Below are positions 35,893-45,557 of a stretch of DNA of 64,000 bases, piece by piece. A program made the translations under genes and the position numbers. Under the pieces are notes generated by a model. The model worked only from the letters and a program-made list of their open reading frames with translations. It searched no databases and was not told the origin of the DNA. Positions within the stretch are counted from its first letter, which is position 1. Each line of letters begins with the position of its first letter. Origin of the DNA: Mycobacteriaceae bacterium (GTDB taxonomy: Bacteria > Actinomycetota > Actinomycetes > Mycobacteriales > Mycobacteriaceae); NCBI GenBank assembly GCA_019245755.1, contig JAFARC010000040.1:50125-114124 (forward strand), in the 5' to 3' direction.

Positions 35893-37049
35893 GAATCCTT
35901 CACATCGTCACACTCGTCGCGGCCGATGGGTCTTTCGGCGGTCCGGTGCGGGTCGCATTCAATCTGGCCAGAGAGCTGCAGGCCCATGGCCACGACGTCA
36001 TCGTCGCCGGCACCACCCGCGGATACGATCCGATCCCGACGACGATCGGCGATGTTCCGGTTCGGCTCTGGCGGGCACATCAGGTGGTGCCTTTCGCCGG
36101 CTTTCTGGGCATCTTCGCGCCCGCGCTGTTCTTTTGGATGTGGCGGCACCATCGCGAATTCGATGTGGTGCATGTGCACATGGCCAGGGACATGGTGAGC
36201 CTGCCCGCCGCGGCGCTCGCGCTGGTCCTGGGGAAACGAGTGATTCTGCAGACCCACGGCATGGTCGACGAATCTGACCACCCGTTGGCACCGCTGCTGG
36301 ACCGAATCCTGACCCGCCCAGTGCTGCGCCGTGCGAAGGCCGTCCTCTTTCTCACCGAACAAGAGCGGCGCGATCTAATACACGTTGCCGAGCGCGTTGT
36401 TCTGCATGAGTTACCCAACGGGGTACCATCGATCGAGGCGACAAGCGGCCGGAGCAACGCATCTGCGACGCCGGAAGTGCTGTTCCTGGCAAGGCTGCAC
36501 GAGCGTAAGCATCCGCAGCTTTTTGTGGAGGCCGCAGGCGTCTTGCTCGCCGAGGGTCTATGGGCGTCGTTCGTTCTGGTCGGACCCGACCAAGGCGAAG
36601 GCAGCAACGTCCTCCGGGCGATCGAGAAACTCGGCGAGCACGCGCGCTCCGTGAGCTGGCAGGGTGCGTTGCCGCTCGAGGCGACACTGGAACGGATGAA
36701 GCGCGCGTCAATCTACGTGCTGCCGTCGGTCAACGAACCGTTTCCGATGTCTGTCCTTGAAGCCATGTCCGTCGGACTTCCGGTCATCGCCACCGAAAGC
36801 TGCGGCCTAGCCGATGTGATACGCGAGTCGGGAAGCGGAATCGTCGTCAACGGATCGAAAGAATCACTGGTCAGCGCGATGCGGCGGCTCCTTACCGACG
36901 GGCAGTTGCGCGAGCAGATGAGCAGTGCGGCACGCACGACGGCCACTGAGCTGTGCGGCATGGGCAAGATCGGAACCCGCCTCATCGACATATACGAACG
37001 CGACGGCGTTTCGACCTATTCAACTCGAGCGAAAGCAGGACGAGGGTGA
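35889..37049 (+). CDS. Glycosyltransferase, GT4
   Basis: A 386-residue GT-B enzyme. The acceptor domain begins MRILHIVTLVAADGSFGGPVRVAFNLA and the donor domain shows VLFLARLHERKHPQLFVEAA and the E-x7-E region YVLPSVNEPFPMSVLEAMSVGLPVI (key EPFPMSVLEAMS). The ATG overlaps the acyltransferase stop. It is the last gene of the first tight run, 173 bases before the first Wzz gene. Confidence 0.85.
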   Translation: MRILHIVTLVAADGSFGGPVRVAFNLARELQAHGHDVIVAGTTRGYDPIPTTIGDVPVRLWRAHQVVPFAGFLGIFAPALFFWMWRHHREFDVVHVHMARDMVSLPAAALALVLGKRVILQTHGMVDESDHPLAPLLDRILTRPVLRRAKAVLFLTEQERRDLIHVAERVVLHELPNGVPSIEATSGRSNASATPEVLFLARLHERKHPQLFVEAAGVLLAEGLWASFVLVGPDQGEGSNVLRAIEKLGEHARSVSWQGALPLEATLERMKRASIYVLPSVNEPFPMSVLEAMSVGLPVIATESCGLADVIRESGSGIVVNGSKESLVSAMRRLLTDGQLREQMSSAARTTATELCGMGKIGTRLIDIYERDGVSTYSTRAKAGRG

Positions 37050-37222
37050 GAGCCTCGGATCACCTGCACCTACACAAGGCGGTGAAGCGCTCGGGCGATT
37101 TTCGCGCCCGCGGGGTGTCACACGAGCCGGGTGGGCGCGGCGCGGTAACGCTCCGATCGGCAGCTGCGGTCAGGCAGCTGCAGTGGTCACATCGGTGTGG
37201 ACGTTGTGCATAAGGGGCGGTA

Positions 37223-38554
37223 ATGGAGATACAGGAACTATGGCGGATCATCCTCGCGCGATGGCGGGTGGTCGTGATGGTGATCTTGATATGTGTGGCT
37301 CTTTCACTCGCGTGGTCGTGGGCAGGGCCGGTGAAGTACCGGGCACAGGGCCGGATCGTCATTTCCACCTCGGGAAGCCTGGGCACAGCCAACGACGCAT
37401 ACAGCGGAGAGCAGGTCGCAGTGGAGCGGGCGCCCACCTACGCGCAGCTGCTGCGCGGACCCGAGGTCGCCGCACGGGCATCGAAGAAACTGCAGGGCGC
37501 GATATCGCCGGAGACGATTCAAAGGTCGGTTGACGCGAAAATCCACTCACGAATGCCGATGCTCGACATCACCGCCACAGCGCCGAGCGCCCGCGATGCG
37601 ATTCTCATGGTCGCCGCCGAGGAACTGGGTCTACAGCAATATGTCTCAGAGATCGAGCGGCCGGGCCGAGACGGTTCACTGACCGGGGTGGCGCTCACGG
37701 GAGATATCCCCACCATCACGCGGTTGGGCAGTCCCGTGCGCAACGCCGTGCTGGCGGGGCTGCTTGGCGTTGTGTTGGGCACGCTGCTGGCGGTGTACCG
37801 CGATCGCACCGACCCAATCGTCAGAGGTGCCGGCCAGCTCGCGGGTTGCGGTCTGAGGTATCGCGGCACGATCGCCGCAGACGATGATCCGCCCGCAGTG
37901 ACCGATGCGTTCCGCCGCCTCGCGGTGGGATGCATGGTGACCGAAGAGCGCCATGTCGGCCGAATTCTGGTCGCCGGGGTGGACGAGGGGGGCTGCGATG
38001 GTCTCTATATCGCGGCGGGCCTGGCGCGCGGCTTGGCCGCGTGCGGACGCAGGGTAACGCTGGTCGATGCCGTGTCCGGCGAATCGCTGTGCCAAAGCGG
38101 CGGATTCTCGGATGTCGTCGACGGATCATCCAGCTGGTCGGAATGTCAGGTCCGCAACGGTTCAGATCACTTGTGGCAGATGGATATTGGGACAAATGGC
38201 GAGTCGCTGGATGCGCTGCTCATCAACGGCACTAACGCGAAACGACGGTTGCCGATATCGGGTGCGCAGGAGCACATCATCATTGCGGCGCCGTCGATCA
38301 CCCACACCGCTCTAGCGGTGGCGCTGACCGCCGTCGCCGACGCTGCACTCGTAGTTGTGAAAGAACGCGCCTCGCACGTGTCCGATGTGTTCGAGGCCAA
38401 GAGGACGCTGGACGCCATGGGAATCGCGGTCATGGGAATGGTACTGGTCAGCGGAACGGCCGGCCGGGAACAGATCAACCAGCTCCGCGATCATTGCGTC
38501 GATTCCACCTCATCGCCGAACGGTGAAGTCAGGTCGACGGCAGGAAAGGCGTAG
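37223..38554 (+). CDS. Wzz-like polysaccharide co-polymerase with degenerate ATPase domain
   Basis: A 443-residue membrane protein. TM1 (about 15-34) and TM2 (about 173-191) bracket an outer Wzz domain. The C-terminal cytoplasmic part (about 210-430) resembles the bacterial tyrosine-kinase domain of CpsD/Wzc, but the P-loop place reads AGVDEGGCDGLY (residues 251-262) with no GK(S/T), and no tyrosine cluster ends the protein. It should control chain length but not phosphorylate. ATG after AAGGGGCGGTA. Start of the second run, followed seven bases later by the flippase. Confidence 0.8.
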   Translation: MEIQELWRIILARWRVVVMVILICVALSLAWSWAGPVKYRAQGRIVISTSGSLGTANDAYSGEQVAVERAPTYAQLLRGPEVAARASKKLQGAISPETIQRSVDAKIHSRMPMLDITATAPSARDAILMVAAEELGLQQYVSEIERPGRDGSLTGVALTGDIPTITRLGSPVRNAVLAGLLGVVLGTLLAVYRDRTDPIVRGAGQLAGCGLRYRGTIAADDDPPAVTDAFRRLAVGCMVTEERHVGRILVAGVDEGGCDGLYIAAGLARGLAACGRRVTLVDAVSGESLCQSGGFSDVVDGSSSWSECQVRNGSDHLWQMDIGTNGESLDALLINGTNAKRRLPISGAQEHIIIAAPSITHTALAVALTAVADAALVVVKERASHVSDVFEAKRTLDAMGIAVMGMVLVSGTAGREQINQLRDHCVDSTSSPNGEVRSTAGKA

Positions 38555-38561
38555 CTACGTT

Positions 38562-39857
38562 TTGAGCGTCGGCATACCCTCGTCCACCGTTGCACCCCGC
38601 CGGGGTGCTGGATCCGTGGCGCTGCTGACCACGGTGGACCAAGTGCTGTCCAGCGCCAGCAATGCTCTGATGGTCTTCGCGTTGGCCCAAGTGTCTTCAG
38701 CGCCGCAATTCGGCATCATCGCGCTGCTGATCACGGTGTTGGCGGTCTGGACCGGCTTCAACAGGGGAGCGCTCGGAACACCGCTGCTGCTGACGAGCAA
38801 CCTCAGTGCACGCCAGATCACCGCCGAGTCGGGCTACGCCGTCAGTTGGTCGCTGTGGACCGCTCTGCTGGGCGGTGTGGTGTTCATCGGCGGGGGGGCG
38901 GCCTTCGGCCAGCCCACGGTCGGGCTTGCGTTCGCGCTCACTTTGCCGGCTGTGCTCGCGCAGGATGTCCTGCGGCACAGTGCGATCAGTCTCGGTAGGC
39001 CCGCCTTGGCCGTTCTCGCCGACGGACTGTGGACCGCCGCGGTGCTGATCCTGTTCGTCGCCAACCTCTGTGGTGCGCACGAATCGGCCGAGTCGGCGAT
39101 CTATCTGTGGGGGCTCAGCGGCTTGGTGTCGGCCGTTCTGCTGGCGGCGCGATGCGCAGTCGCGCCCCGCCACTGGCGGATCCTGCAGTGGTGGAACACC
39201 TACTGGCGCCCCCGGATGCGGTTCGCAAGCGTGTATTCGGTCGGTCAAGTCGGGCTCGTTTTGGTGACACTGGTGGCGCTGACCACCGCGGGAAGTGTCG
39301 CTGCGGCGGGCATACGGGGAGCCTGGACACTGTTCGGACCTGTTGGCATGCTGATATCGGCCATGCCGACCGTGTTCGTTCCCCAAGCCGCGCGCAACCG
39401 CGACGACGGTCCGGGCGAGCACTGGCGCCCGGTTCGTACGACGTCGCTGGTGACGTCGGTGTTGACGATCGTCGCGGCAACGGGCCTGATGGCTGTTCCG
39501 GCAACGCTCGGAGCGGCTGTGCTGGGTGCCACCTGGACAGAGGCGTCGTCACTGATCCCGTATCTCGGCGTTGCCGCCGCTGCCATGTGCTGGCTCGTTG
39601 GGGCCTTCACTTACTTTTCAGCACAGGGGGCGAGCAAAACCGTATTCCGGTTGAATCTGATGCACATCGGGTTGCAGGTGACGAGCTCCTTGGCCGCCGG
39701 TGTGTTGTTCAACAGCGCTGCCGCCATCGCCATCGCGATCGCCGCATCTAGCTGCGTGATGGCGGTGGCCGGCGTGGCTTGCGTGCACTTTCACATTCGG
39801 GCCGCCACATCGATCTCCTCGACTCTGAGCTCGTTCGGGAGGGTTGCTGTCCAATGA
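38562..39857 (+). CDS. Wzx-like polysaccharide flippase (copy 1)
   Basis: A multi-helix membrane protein, about 431 residues from TTG 38562, with around 12 hydrophobic segments and the start TTVDQVLSSASNALMVFALAQ. This is a MATE/Wzx-superfamily pattern for flipping lipid-linked repeat units. AGGAAAGG is upstream of the TTG; GTG 38616 is an alternative. It closely resembles the protein at 54680 along its length (TVDQ.LSS.SNAL, FNRGALG.P, AESGYA). It overlaps the next gene by four bases (ATGA). Confidence 0.8.
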   Translation: MSVGIPSSTVAPRRGAGSVALLTTVDQVLSSASNALMVFALAQVSSAPQFGIIALLITVLAVWTGFNRGALGTPLLLTSNLSARQITAESGYAVSWSLWTALLGGVVFIGGGAAFGQPTVGLAFALTLPAVLAQDVLRHSAISLGRPALAVLADGLWTAAVLILFVANLCGAHESAESAIYLWGLSGLVSAVLLAARCAVAPRHWRILQWWNTYWRPRMRFASVYSVGQVGLVLVTLVALTTAGSVAAAGIRGAWTLFGPVGMLISAMPTVFVPQAARNRDDGPGEHWRPVRTTSLVTSVLTIVAATGLMAVPATLGAAVLGATWTEASSLIPYLGVAAAAMCWLVGAFTYFSAQGASKTVFRLNLMHIGLQVTSSLAAGVLFNSAAAIAIAIAASSCVMAVAGVACVHFHIRAATSISSTLSSFGRVAVQ

Positions 39858-40615
39858 GGACCAAACTGGGCAGCATTATCGCCATCGTGGTGCTGCTTGC
39901 CATCACCGGCTTCCTGGCCCATGGGGTCATGAACAAGATGAAGAGGACGGGGCTGTCGGCGCGCGAGCTCGCGCTGGATCCGCGACAATTCGGTCTCACG
40001 ACGACGACCCCTCCGGCGCCGTCGAGTGCCGAGGAGCCGCTGGCTGTTTTCATCGGTGACTTCACCCAGGGCTCCGACGAGGGCGGGATAGGCGCCCAGA
40101 ACTGGACTTCGCTGCTGGCCACTGACGTACGAAAGTCCAGGCCGTTGCGGATCGCGGTGGATAACAACGGCGAAGGTTCCGGATACGTCATCCGCGGCGT
40201 AAGCCCCGCCTTTGGTGATGAAGTACGACGAATGGTGATCCCCGAGACCAAGATGGTCGTGATTTCCGGCAGCAGAGCCGACGTTGTCGCTCAGCCGAAC
40301 GAGGTCAACGCCCGCGCACGCGACGCCTACCGCCTCGTCGGGCAATTGGCTCCTGGTGCACAGATCGTGGTCATCGGACCGACCTGGGGGGCTGATCCAC
40401 CAAGTCCGCAGGTCCTCGCAACGCGCGACGCGGTCCGCGACGCGGCGGCCGCATTCAACGCGTTCTTCGTTGACCCGCTGCAGGACGGTTGGTTCACCAC
40501 GGGAGAACCGGGACTGATCGGGTCAGACAGCGTACATCCGACCGATCTGGGCAACGAACGCATGGCGCAGAACTTGGCTCCAATATTCACCAACCTCTTG
40601 AGTGGACAGGCTTAG
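39854..40615 (+). CDS. Membrane-anchored SGNH-like protein lacking catalytic Ser
   Basis: A 253-residue protein with an N-terminal anchor (SIIAIVVLLAITGFLAHGV) and an outer SGNH-hydrolase fold. Compared with its neighbour at 43267, block I reads IGDFTQGSDEGGIGAQNW where the other reads IGDSFTEGTPQGGVGANGW: the Ser of GDS is missing by a one-residue deletion. Block III has GSRAD where GxND is expected. The block V Asp/His pair (DSVHP, Asp225/His228) remains. It is in frame and tightly coupled (ATGA with the flippase), so it seems a maintained pseudo-enzyme, perhaps a binding or scaffold subunit. Confidence 0.8.
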   Translation: MRTKLGSIIAIVVLLAITGFLAHGVMNKMKRTGLSARELALDPRQFGLTTTTPPAPSSAEEPLAVFIGDFTQGSDEGGIGAQNWTSLLATDVRKSRPLRIAVDNNGEGSGYVIRGVSPAFGDEVRRMVIPETKMVVISGSRADVVAQPNEVNARARDAYRLVGQLAPGAQIVVIGPTWGADPPSPQVLATRDAVRDAAAAFNAFFVDPLQDGWFTTGEPGLIGSDSVHPTDLGNERMAQNLAPIFTNLLSGQA

Positions 40616-40633
40616 CTAAATGGGGGTTAGTTA

Positions 40634-41887
40634 GTGACATCATCGGCCACGCCGACCGACGCAACCGAGCCCGCGGTGGCCAGCCGCCGCGCGTGGGCCC
40701 GGGGACTCACCCGCCGGAGCTGGCCGCTGGTTGTTGTGGCCGCGGTATGCGGCGCTGCCATCGGCTTGGTGCTGACGCTGTTAATCCCTCCCAGCTATTC
40801 GGCAAAATCAACGCTGTACGTCGCGCCGCCGATCAGCAGCAGCGCGACCGATGCGGTGGCGGGAGACCAATACGCAACTAATCGCACCAACCTGTACCAG
40901 CAACTCGCCAAGAATGACGAGCTGGCACGAAGGGTGGCGACGGAGATGCACTCTCCTGCCGCGCCTGCGGCGCTCGCCAAGCGGATAAGCGTCAGCGCCG
41001 CTCATGACGCACCCCTGCTCACGATCCAGGCAAGTGGGCGGTCGCCGGGGGAGGCGCGCTCCCTCGCCCAGGCGTACCTGGACCAGCTCCCGGATTTCGC
41101 ACGTTCGGTAGAGCAGAGCAGCGGACTGCGAGAAGGTCCGGTCCTAGTGACCGTCGCCGGCCCGATCACTGTTAGCCCAGGCAGAACGACTGGCAAGCCG
41201 TGGCTGCTGGCCCTCGCGTCGACCGGAGCTTTCCTCGCCGCGGCGATTGGTTACGCGCTGCTGAGGCGCCGCCGGCACCCCGCCGTCGGCAGCGCCGATC
41301 GCCTTCGCAAGGCGGTGCCAGCCCCGTTTGTCGCGACGCTCACCGGCCGGGCGGGCGAGATCGCTCAGATCCAGGCGATGCTCTTCGCTGCGCCGAACTC
41401 GGCGCGCAAGGTGATTCTGACCGGTGTGCGGCGGGACGACCGTCTGGGCGACACCATTGGGCACCTAAAAAGAGCACTGCAGGGCGGGTTATCTAACGGA
41501 ATCCTCGAAGAACACAAGTCGGACGAGACTTCCGTCGGTCGTCACTCAAACCACGTCGTCCTTCTCACCGCTCCTGCGCTTCTCGATCAGATTGAACAAA
41601 TCACAACGTTGGCGGCGCAGGCGACCGCCGCGGTCGTCGTGTGCCGCAAGCGACGAACCCTGGTTGAAGATGTCGCCGATCTGGTCAGGGTGCTGTCCCT
41701 CAATGGCGTAAACCTTAAAGGCATCCTGATCGCCGACCGGCGCCGGCCGAGCCGGCCGACGCGCGCGCGACAACCTACCGTGCCGACAGCTGAAGCCGAT
41801 GACACCGATCGTCCATGGCCGCGCATCGATGTGCTGGAGGCTGGCATGACCGGCCTCACCGAGGGCAGGAGGTCACGGCGGCGGTGA
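40634..41887 (+). CDS. Second Wzz-like protein with degenerate ATPase domain
   Basis: A 417-residue co-polymerase: TM1 (about 31-51, LVVVAAVCGAAIGLVLTLLI), an outer domain (STLYVAPPISSS...LTIQASGRSPGEA), TM2 (about 190-210) and a cytoplasmic part like a CpsD/MinD ATPase but without Walker A (LTGVRRDDRLGDT). No Tyr-rich tail. GTG 40634. Having two such proteins in one locus is unusual; they may form a mixed ring. It overlaps the polymerase gene by four bases (GTGA). Confidence 0.75.
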   Translation: MTSSATPTDATEPAVASRRAWARGLTRRSWPLVVVAAVCGAAIGLVLTLLIPPSYSAKSTLYVAPPISSSATDAVAGDQYATNRTNLYQQLAKNDELARRVATEMHSPAAPAALAKRISVSAAHDAPLLTIQASGRSPGEARSLAQAYLDQLPDFARSVEQSSGLREGPVLVTVAGPITVSPGRTTGKPWLLALASTGAFLAAAIGYALLRRRRHPAVGSADRLRKAVPAPFVATLTGRAGEIAQIQAMLFAAPNSARKVILTGVRRDDRLGDTIGHLKRALQGGLSNGILEEHKSDETSVGRHSNHVVLLTAPALLDQIEQITTLAAQATAAVVVCRKRRTLVEDVADLVRVLSLNGVNLKGILIADRRRPSRPTRARQPTVPTAEADDTDRPWPRIDVLEAGMTGLTEGRRSRRR

Positions 41888-43251
41888 CCAATGTCCAGCT
41901 TCTGGCCTTGGCGGTGATATGCGTTGCCGGGGCTGTGTGGGTGAGCGTGAAGCGAACGAGTGCCGCCTGGGCGCCGTCTGTCTTGGCGATCATCATGCTA
42001 TTCCTCGCGCTGAGCGGCCCCGTGTGGGAGTGGTCGAAGTACGGCGGCACCGGGGCCGCGCTGCCGCCGTCTGTGAAGGCAGCCGCCTTCAGCGTCTCAG
42101 AAGCGGTGCCAGCATTTTTGTGGGCATCGATCGGTGCCGGACTGTCGGCGCTGATCGTCGCCCGGCTCCCGGTGTGGACCTTGCCCAGCCAACAGGCGCT
42201 ATCCTCTAAAAGCATCAGTAGGGTGGTTGCCGTCGTCTCGGCGGTCGCATTCTTTTTCTTTCTCATCGGCAGTGGGCCAAGTTTCCTGCGTCGAGAGGTT
42301 TACCTGCAAAACGACGGGCCAATGTTGATTCTGCACGCCTCATGGCCATTCGGAGTCATTTTCGGGGTTCTGGGAACAGTGATGATCGCCATGGAACCAA
42401 ACCGCAGGCTACGATACTGGCTCATTGCGAACTCCTTTCTTTGGTTTATCGGCCCTTTTGCTGTCGGTAGCCGCACGGCTGTCGCAGTACCGGCGTTGGG
42501 CGGCATACTGATCATTTCGAATTCGATCCGCGAAAGGCGCATCCATTTACCGATGATCGCGGCCGCGTTAACGTTGATCGCGGTGGCTGTATTCACGTTC
42601 AGCGCAGTGAACAGGGCGCGCGACATGCCGCACGGCCTCCTCAATATTCCGGGTGTCGTGGAGGCCACTGCCTCGGATATGATTGATTCAACCGACTCCG
42701 TGTTACTGCCGGTAAAACAGCTCGTCGCGTCGGTGGTTGCGGCGTACCCAGACGCTGAGCAGTCGGCGATATGGGGCATCGATCCAGGCGTCCTAATCGC
42801 CAACGCCAATCCCTTGCCCGGGACAGCCCAACCAGAGGACATCGAGCGGTACTGGCCCTATCAGTGGGCCCCGCTATCTTTCGTCGGGACATGGTTTGGA
42901 GCGATGGGTTGGGCGGCTCAACTTCTACTTTTCGCCGCACTCGGATGGGTCGTTGGCTTGACGATGCATAACCTGCAACAAAGCCGTTTCCGGTTGATTT
43001 CGTTCTTGCCATTGGGATTGGCCGCTCTCACCGGTATGGTGTCGATCGAATATCCATCTCGCATGGTATGGCGATTGATATCGTTGTGTTTGCTGCTGCT
43101 CGTTGTCTCATATCTGGTCAGGTACAGCAGGCGACGTCAGTTGGAAGAAACGACCTTGGCCGACGAGCAGGCACCAAAGGCTTTCCGTGATCCTCAACAA
43201 CTCGGTGGCGATGGCGATAGCAAACTCACCGGTCTGATGCCGGTGCAATGA
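41884..43251 (+). CDS. Wzy-like polysaccharide polymerase
   Basis: A 455-residue integral membrane protein with about ten to twelve helices and a large outer loop (about 240-330, with AVNRARDMPHGLLNIPG and NANPLPGTAQPEDIERYWPY). Wzy proteins are poorly conserved; assignment rests on topology, the WPYQWAPLSFVGTWFG-type motif after the loop and its place beside Wzz and Wzx. GTG 41884 overlaps the Wzz stop; the frame upstream is not membrane-like. Confidence 0.7.
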   Translation: MTNVQLLALAVICVAGAVWVSVKRTSAAWAPSVLAIIMLFLALSGPVWEWSKYGGTGAALPPSVKAAAFSVSEAVPAFLWASIGAGLSALIVARLPVWTLPSQQALSSKSISRVVAVVSAVAFFFFLIGSGPSFLRREVYLQNDGPMLILHASWPFGVIFGVLGTVMIAMEPNRRLRYWLIANSFLWFIGPFAVGSRTAVAVPALGGILIISNSIRERRIHLPMIAAALTLIAVAVFTFSAVNRARDMPHGLLNIPGVVEATASDMIDSTDSVLLPVKQLVASVVAAYPDAEQSAIWGIDPGVLIANANPLPGTAQPEDIERYWPYQWAPLSFVGTWFGAMGWAAQLLLFAALGWVVGLTMHNLQQSRFRLISFLPLGLAALTGMVSIEYPSRMVWRLISLCLLLLVVSYLVRYSRRRQLEETTLADEQAPKAFRDPQQLGGDGDSKLTGLMPVQ

Positions 43252-43266
43252 GAAACGAGCAGCGGC

Positions 43267-44025
43267 ATGGCGAAGACACGCAGACTTTCGTCTGACAGAC
43301 GCTGGCAGCTTGCGGGTATCGGTGCGCTGATCCTCGTGACCGTCATCGTGGCGGCGGCGTTCGGCGTCGCTCGCACTCGCCACCAGCAGGACGTACCTGT
43401 CCTCTCTTCAGCGCCATTGGCGAACCAGAAGCCGAAGAAGATTGTGGTCATCGGCGACTCCTTCACGGAGGGCACGCCCCAAGGAGGTGTAGGCGCAAAC
43501 GGGTGGCAGCAGTTGGCGTTCCGCCAACTGCGCACCGACGGAATCGACATCACGCCCTCGGTCGCAGCTGAAGGCAGTGCGGGCTACGCCGCGCGGGGAT
43601 ACCGGGGGACAAACTTCGTCGAGGAGGCCCATCGCGTGCTAGCGCCCGATGACAATCTCGTCATCATCTTCGGGGGAATGAACGATGCGACAATGGATCC
43701 CAAGTCGGAGGCCTCGGCGGTCAGCGACACCTTTGGCTTCGTTCGTACGACGGCGCCGCAAGCCCAACTTATCGTTGTAGGGCCGGTCTCGCCGGTAGCA
43801 GATCCACCGCCCGAACTGACTCGCGTCCGTGACCTCATCAGGGACCAAGCCAACCAGGTCGGTGCAATCTTCGTCGATCCGATCGCCGACAGATGGTTCG
43901 ACAACCTTCCGAGCTCGATCGGCCCAGACGGTCTTCACCCCACCGATGAAGGGCACGCATACATGTCCGAGAAGTTGCTGCCGGTCATTCGAGATGCGTT
44001 GGCGCCGCCGGGCGCGCCGAGGTGA
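43267..44025 (+). CDS. Membrane-anchored SGNH/GDSL hydrolase
   Basis: A 252-residue protein: N-terminal anchor (GIGALILVTVIVAAAFGVA) and an outer SGNH domain with all blocks: GDSFTEG (nucleophile Ser65), Gly in EGSAGY, GGMND (Asn139) and GLHPTDEGH (Asp221, His224). It could remove or move O-acetyl or other acyl groups on the polymer outside the membrane. It is a paralogue of the serine-less protein at 39854. Last gene of the run starting at 37223. Confidence 0.85.
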   Translation: MAKTRRLSSDRRWQLAGIGALILVTVIVAAAFGVARTRHQQDVPVLSSAPLANQKPKKIVVIGDSFTEGTPQGGVGANGWQQLAFRQLRTDGIDITPSVAAEGSAGYAARGYRGTNFVEEAHRVLAPDDNLVIIFGGMNDATMDPKSEASAVSDTFGFVRTTAPQAQLIVVGPVSPVADPPPELTRVRDLIRDQANQVGAIFVDPIADRWFDNLPSSIGPDGLHPTDEGHAYMSEKLLPVIRDALAPPGAPR

Positions 44026-44038
44026 TCACAGCACTGTC

Positions 44039-44060
44039 GAGGTGCTTTGGTAGGCACCTC
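44039..44060. terminator. Two-way hairpin between SGNH gene and lipase gene
   Basis: GAGGTGC (44039-44045) and GCACCTC (44054-44060) form a perfect 7-bp stem with an 8-base loop, 14 bases past the SGNH stop and touching the stop of the convergent lipase gene. Confidence 0.45.
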
Positions 44061-45276
44061 AACGGCATTCACTCACTAATGGTTTTCCGGCGAACCGCTC
44101 GGCGAGCCACTGCAATTGGTCTACGCCGTCCACGTCGTCATGTCCTTTCCCCACCTCCAGGCGCCACACCACGGTTCCATGTAAGGCGCAGGCGCGGCTT
44201 ATTGCCGAGTCGGTCCAACCCGAGTCGATGTAGGGGTCCTCGGTGCCGTAGGTGACCAATAGCGGTGCGCTGAGGATGCGCTGGGGCAGCGCCCATCGCT
44301 GCAACAAGCCGCGAAGCCGGTCGGCTGCCGCGGAATCGCCAGGCGAAAGATCTTGTGGCCGCACATCGTTCTGGATTCCATCCCAGGTGTCGGCCTCCGG
44401 GCCCGAACACGCCGACAGCGCATCCCAGTGTTGGGTGAGGACGCCACGCCGGTAATCATCGAGATTGAAGTCGGGATGCAGGCGGTGCAAAGAGGTCAGT
44501 AGCCAGACGAATGGCAACTCCTGGGCGGAAGTAAGGGTACCCGACTGCGCCCTATCGACGAGCCCGGTCAGGTCCGCCGGCGGGGCGATAGCCGAAACTC
44601 CCACCAACTCGAGTTCAGGGGCGTAACCAGCGGCGTACTCATCAGCGGCCCACACTGCGGCACCGCCTTGCGACATCCCGAACGCCGCCCAACGCCGCGA
44701 CACGTTAGGGAACGTTGCGCGCAGGGCCCGCACGGCGTCGATGACGTTCAAACCCGCGGTACGCGCATCCAGATAGGGATGAATTCCCGGCGCACCCAAG
44801 CCCTGGTAGTCCGGGAAGGCGATCGCATAGCCGGACTGAACCAGACCGTTGATGACTGCCGTCTGATCCCACAGCGTGGGCGAGAGCGACGGGGCACACG
44901 GCTCGTCGATCCCCGTCGTGCCGTGGCCGAAAGCCAGCACCGGCCAGCCGCCTTCCCGGGGGGCGGCGGTGGGCACGAAAACGGTCCCTGACACCTGTGT
45001 CGGCGCCCCAGTGTCACCTTCAGTCGACCGGTAGACAACTCTCGCTGCTTGCACGCCGCGGTCCAGATGTCGGCTGACCGCAGGCATTGTGGTCGCGCTG
45101 ACGAGTGTGCCGGGGCCAGAACCGCTCAAGTCTGCAGTGGCAATCCCGGTGGGTTGGCTATGATCGACCAGATTGGCAAACGCATTCGAGCGGATCACGT
45201 ACAGCACGGTGACGCCGACCATCAGGGTGACGACCGCCGCGATGAACGCGCCGTAGCACAGCGCCCGCCTGCTCAT
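44059..45276 (-). CDS. Secreted LIP-type lipase/esterase
   Basis: A 405-residue alpha/beta hydrolase of the secretory-lipase (LIP) family. A signal anchor (ALCYGAFIAAVVTLMVGVTVLYV) is followed by PVLAFGHGTTG (oxyanion region), the nucleophile elbow AAFGMSQGGAAVW (Ser202), an acid in TYGTEDPYID and the histidine in VGKGHDDVDG. ATG 45276 is used; an open frame continues upstream to 45471 without a signal-like sequence. It is the only lipase in the locus; it might act on acyl groups of the product or be unrelated. Confidence 0.83.
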   Translation of the reverse strand: MSRRALCYGAFIAAVVTLMVGVTVLYVIRSNAFANLVDHSQPTGIATADLSGSGPGTLVSATTMPAVSRHLDRGVQAARVVYRSTEGDTGAPTQVSGTVFVPTAAPREGGWPVLAFGHGTTGIDEPCAPSLSPTLWDQTAVINGLVQSGYAIAFPDYQGLGAPGIHPYLDARTAGLNVIDAVRALRATFPNVSRRWAAFGMSQGGAAVWAADEYAAGYAPELELVGVSAIAPPADLTGLVDRAQSGTLTSAQELPFVWLLTSLHRLHPDFNLDDYRRGVLTQHWDALSACSGPEADTWDGIQNDVRPQDLSPGDSAAADRLRGLLQRWALPQRILSAPLLVTYGTEDPYIDSGWTDSAISRACALHGTVVWRLEVGKGHDDVDGVDQLQWLAERFAGKPLVSECR

Positions 45277-45557
45277 ATGGGCCGGCCGGGGTCGGCGACC
45301 GATCTCACCACGGGTAGCCGCAACCGACAATGCACAGCTAGACCTCCTGAACTCTGATGCCGACTTGCCAAAACCGGGTGGCCTTTGCGCGGACCAGCAG
45401 TCCACCCGGGTAAAGCGCCGGCGCCCCGCTGATGCCGCATTCGACGAGCAGGAGCCACGTTGGCCGCTCAAGTGTGCGAGCAGTGCTTACGGTCTGCCTC
45501 CACTAGTATGCATGCCGTGGTCGAGGGTATTGACTGCGCGTTCGAAAGGGGGCCGGA

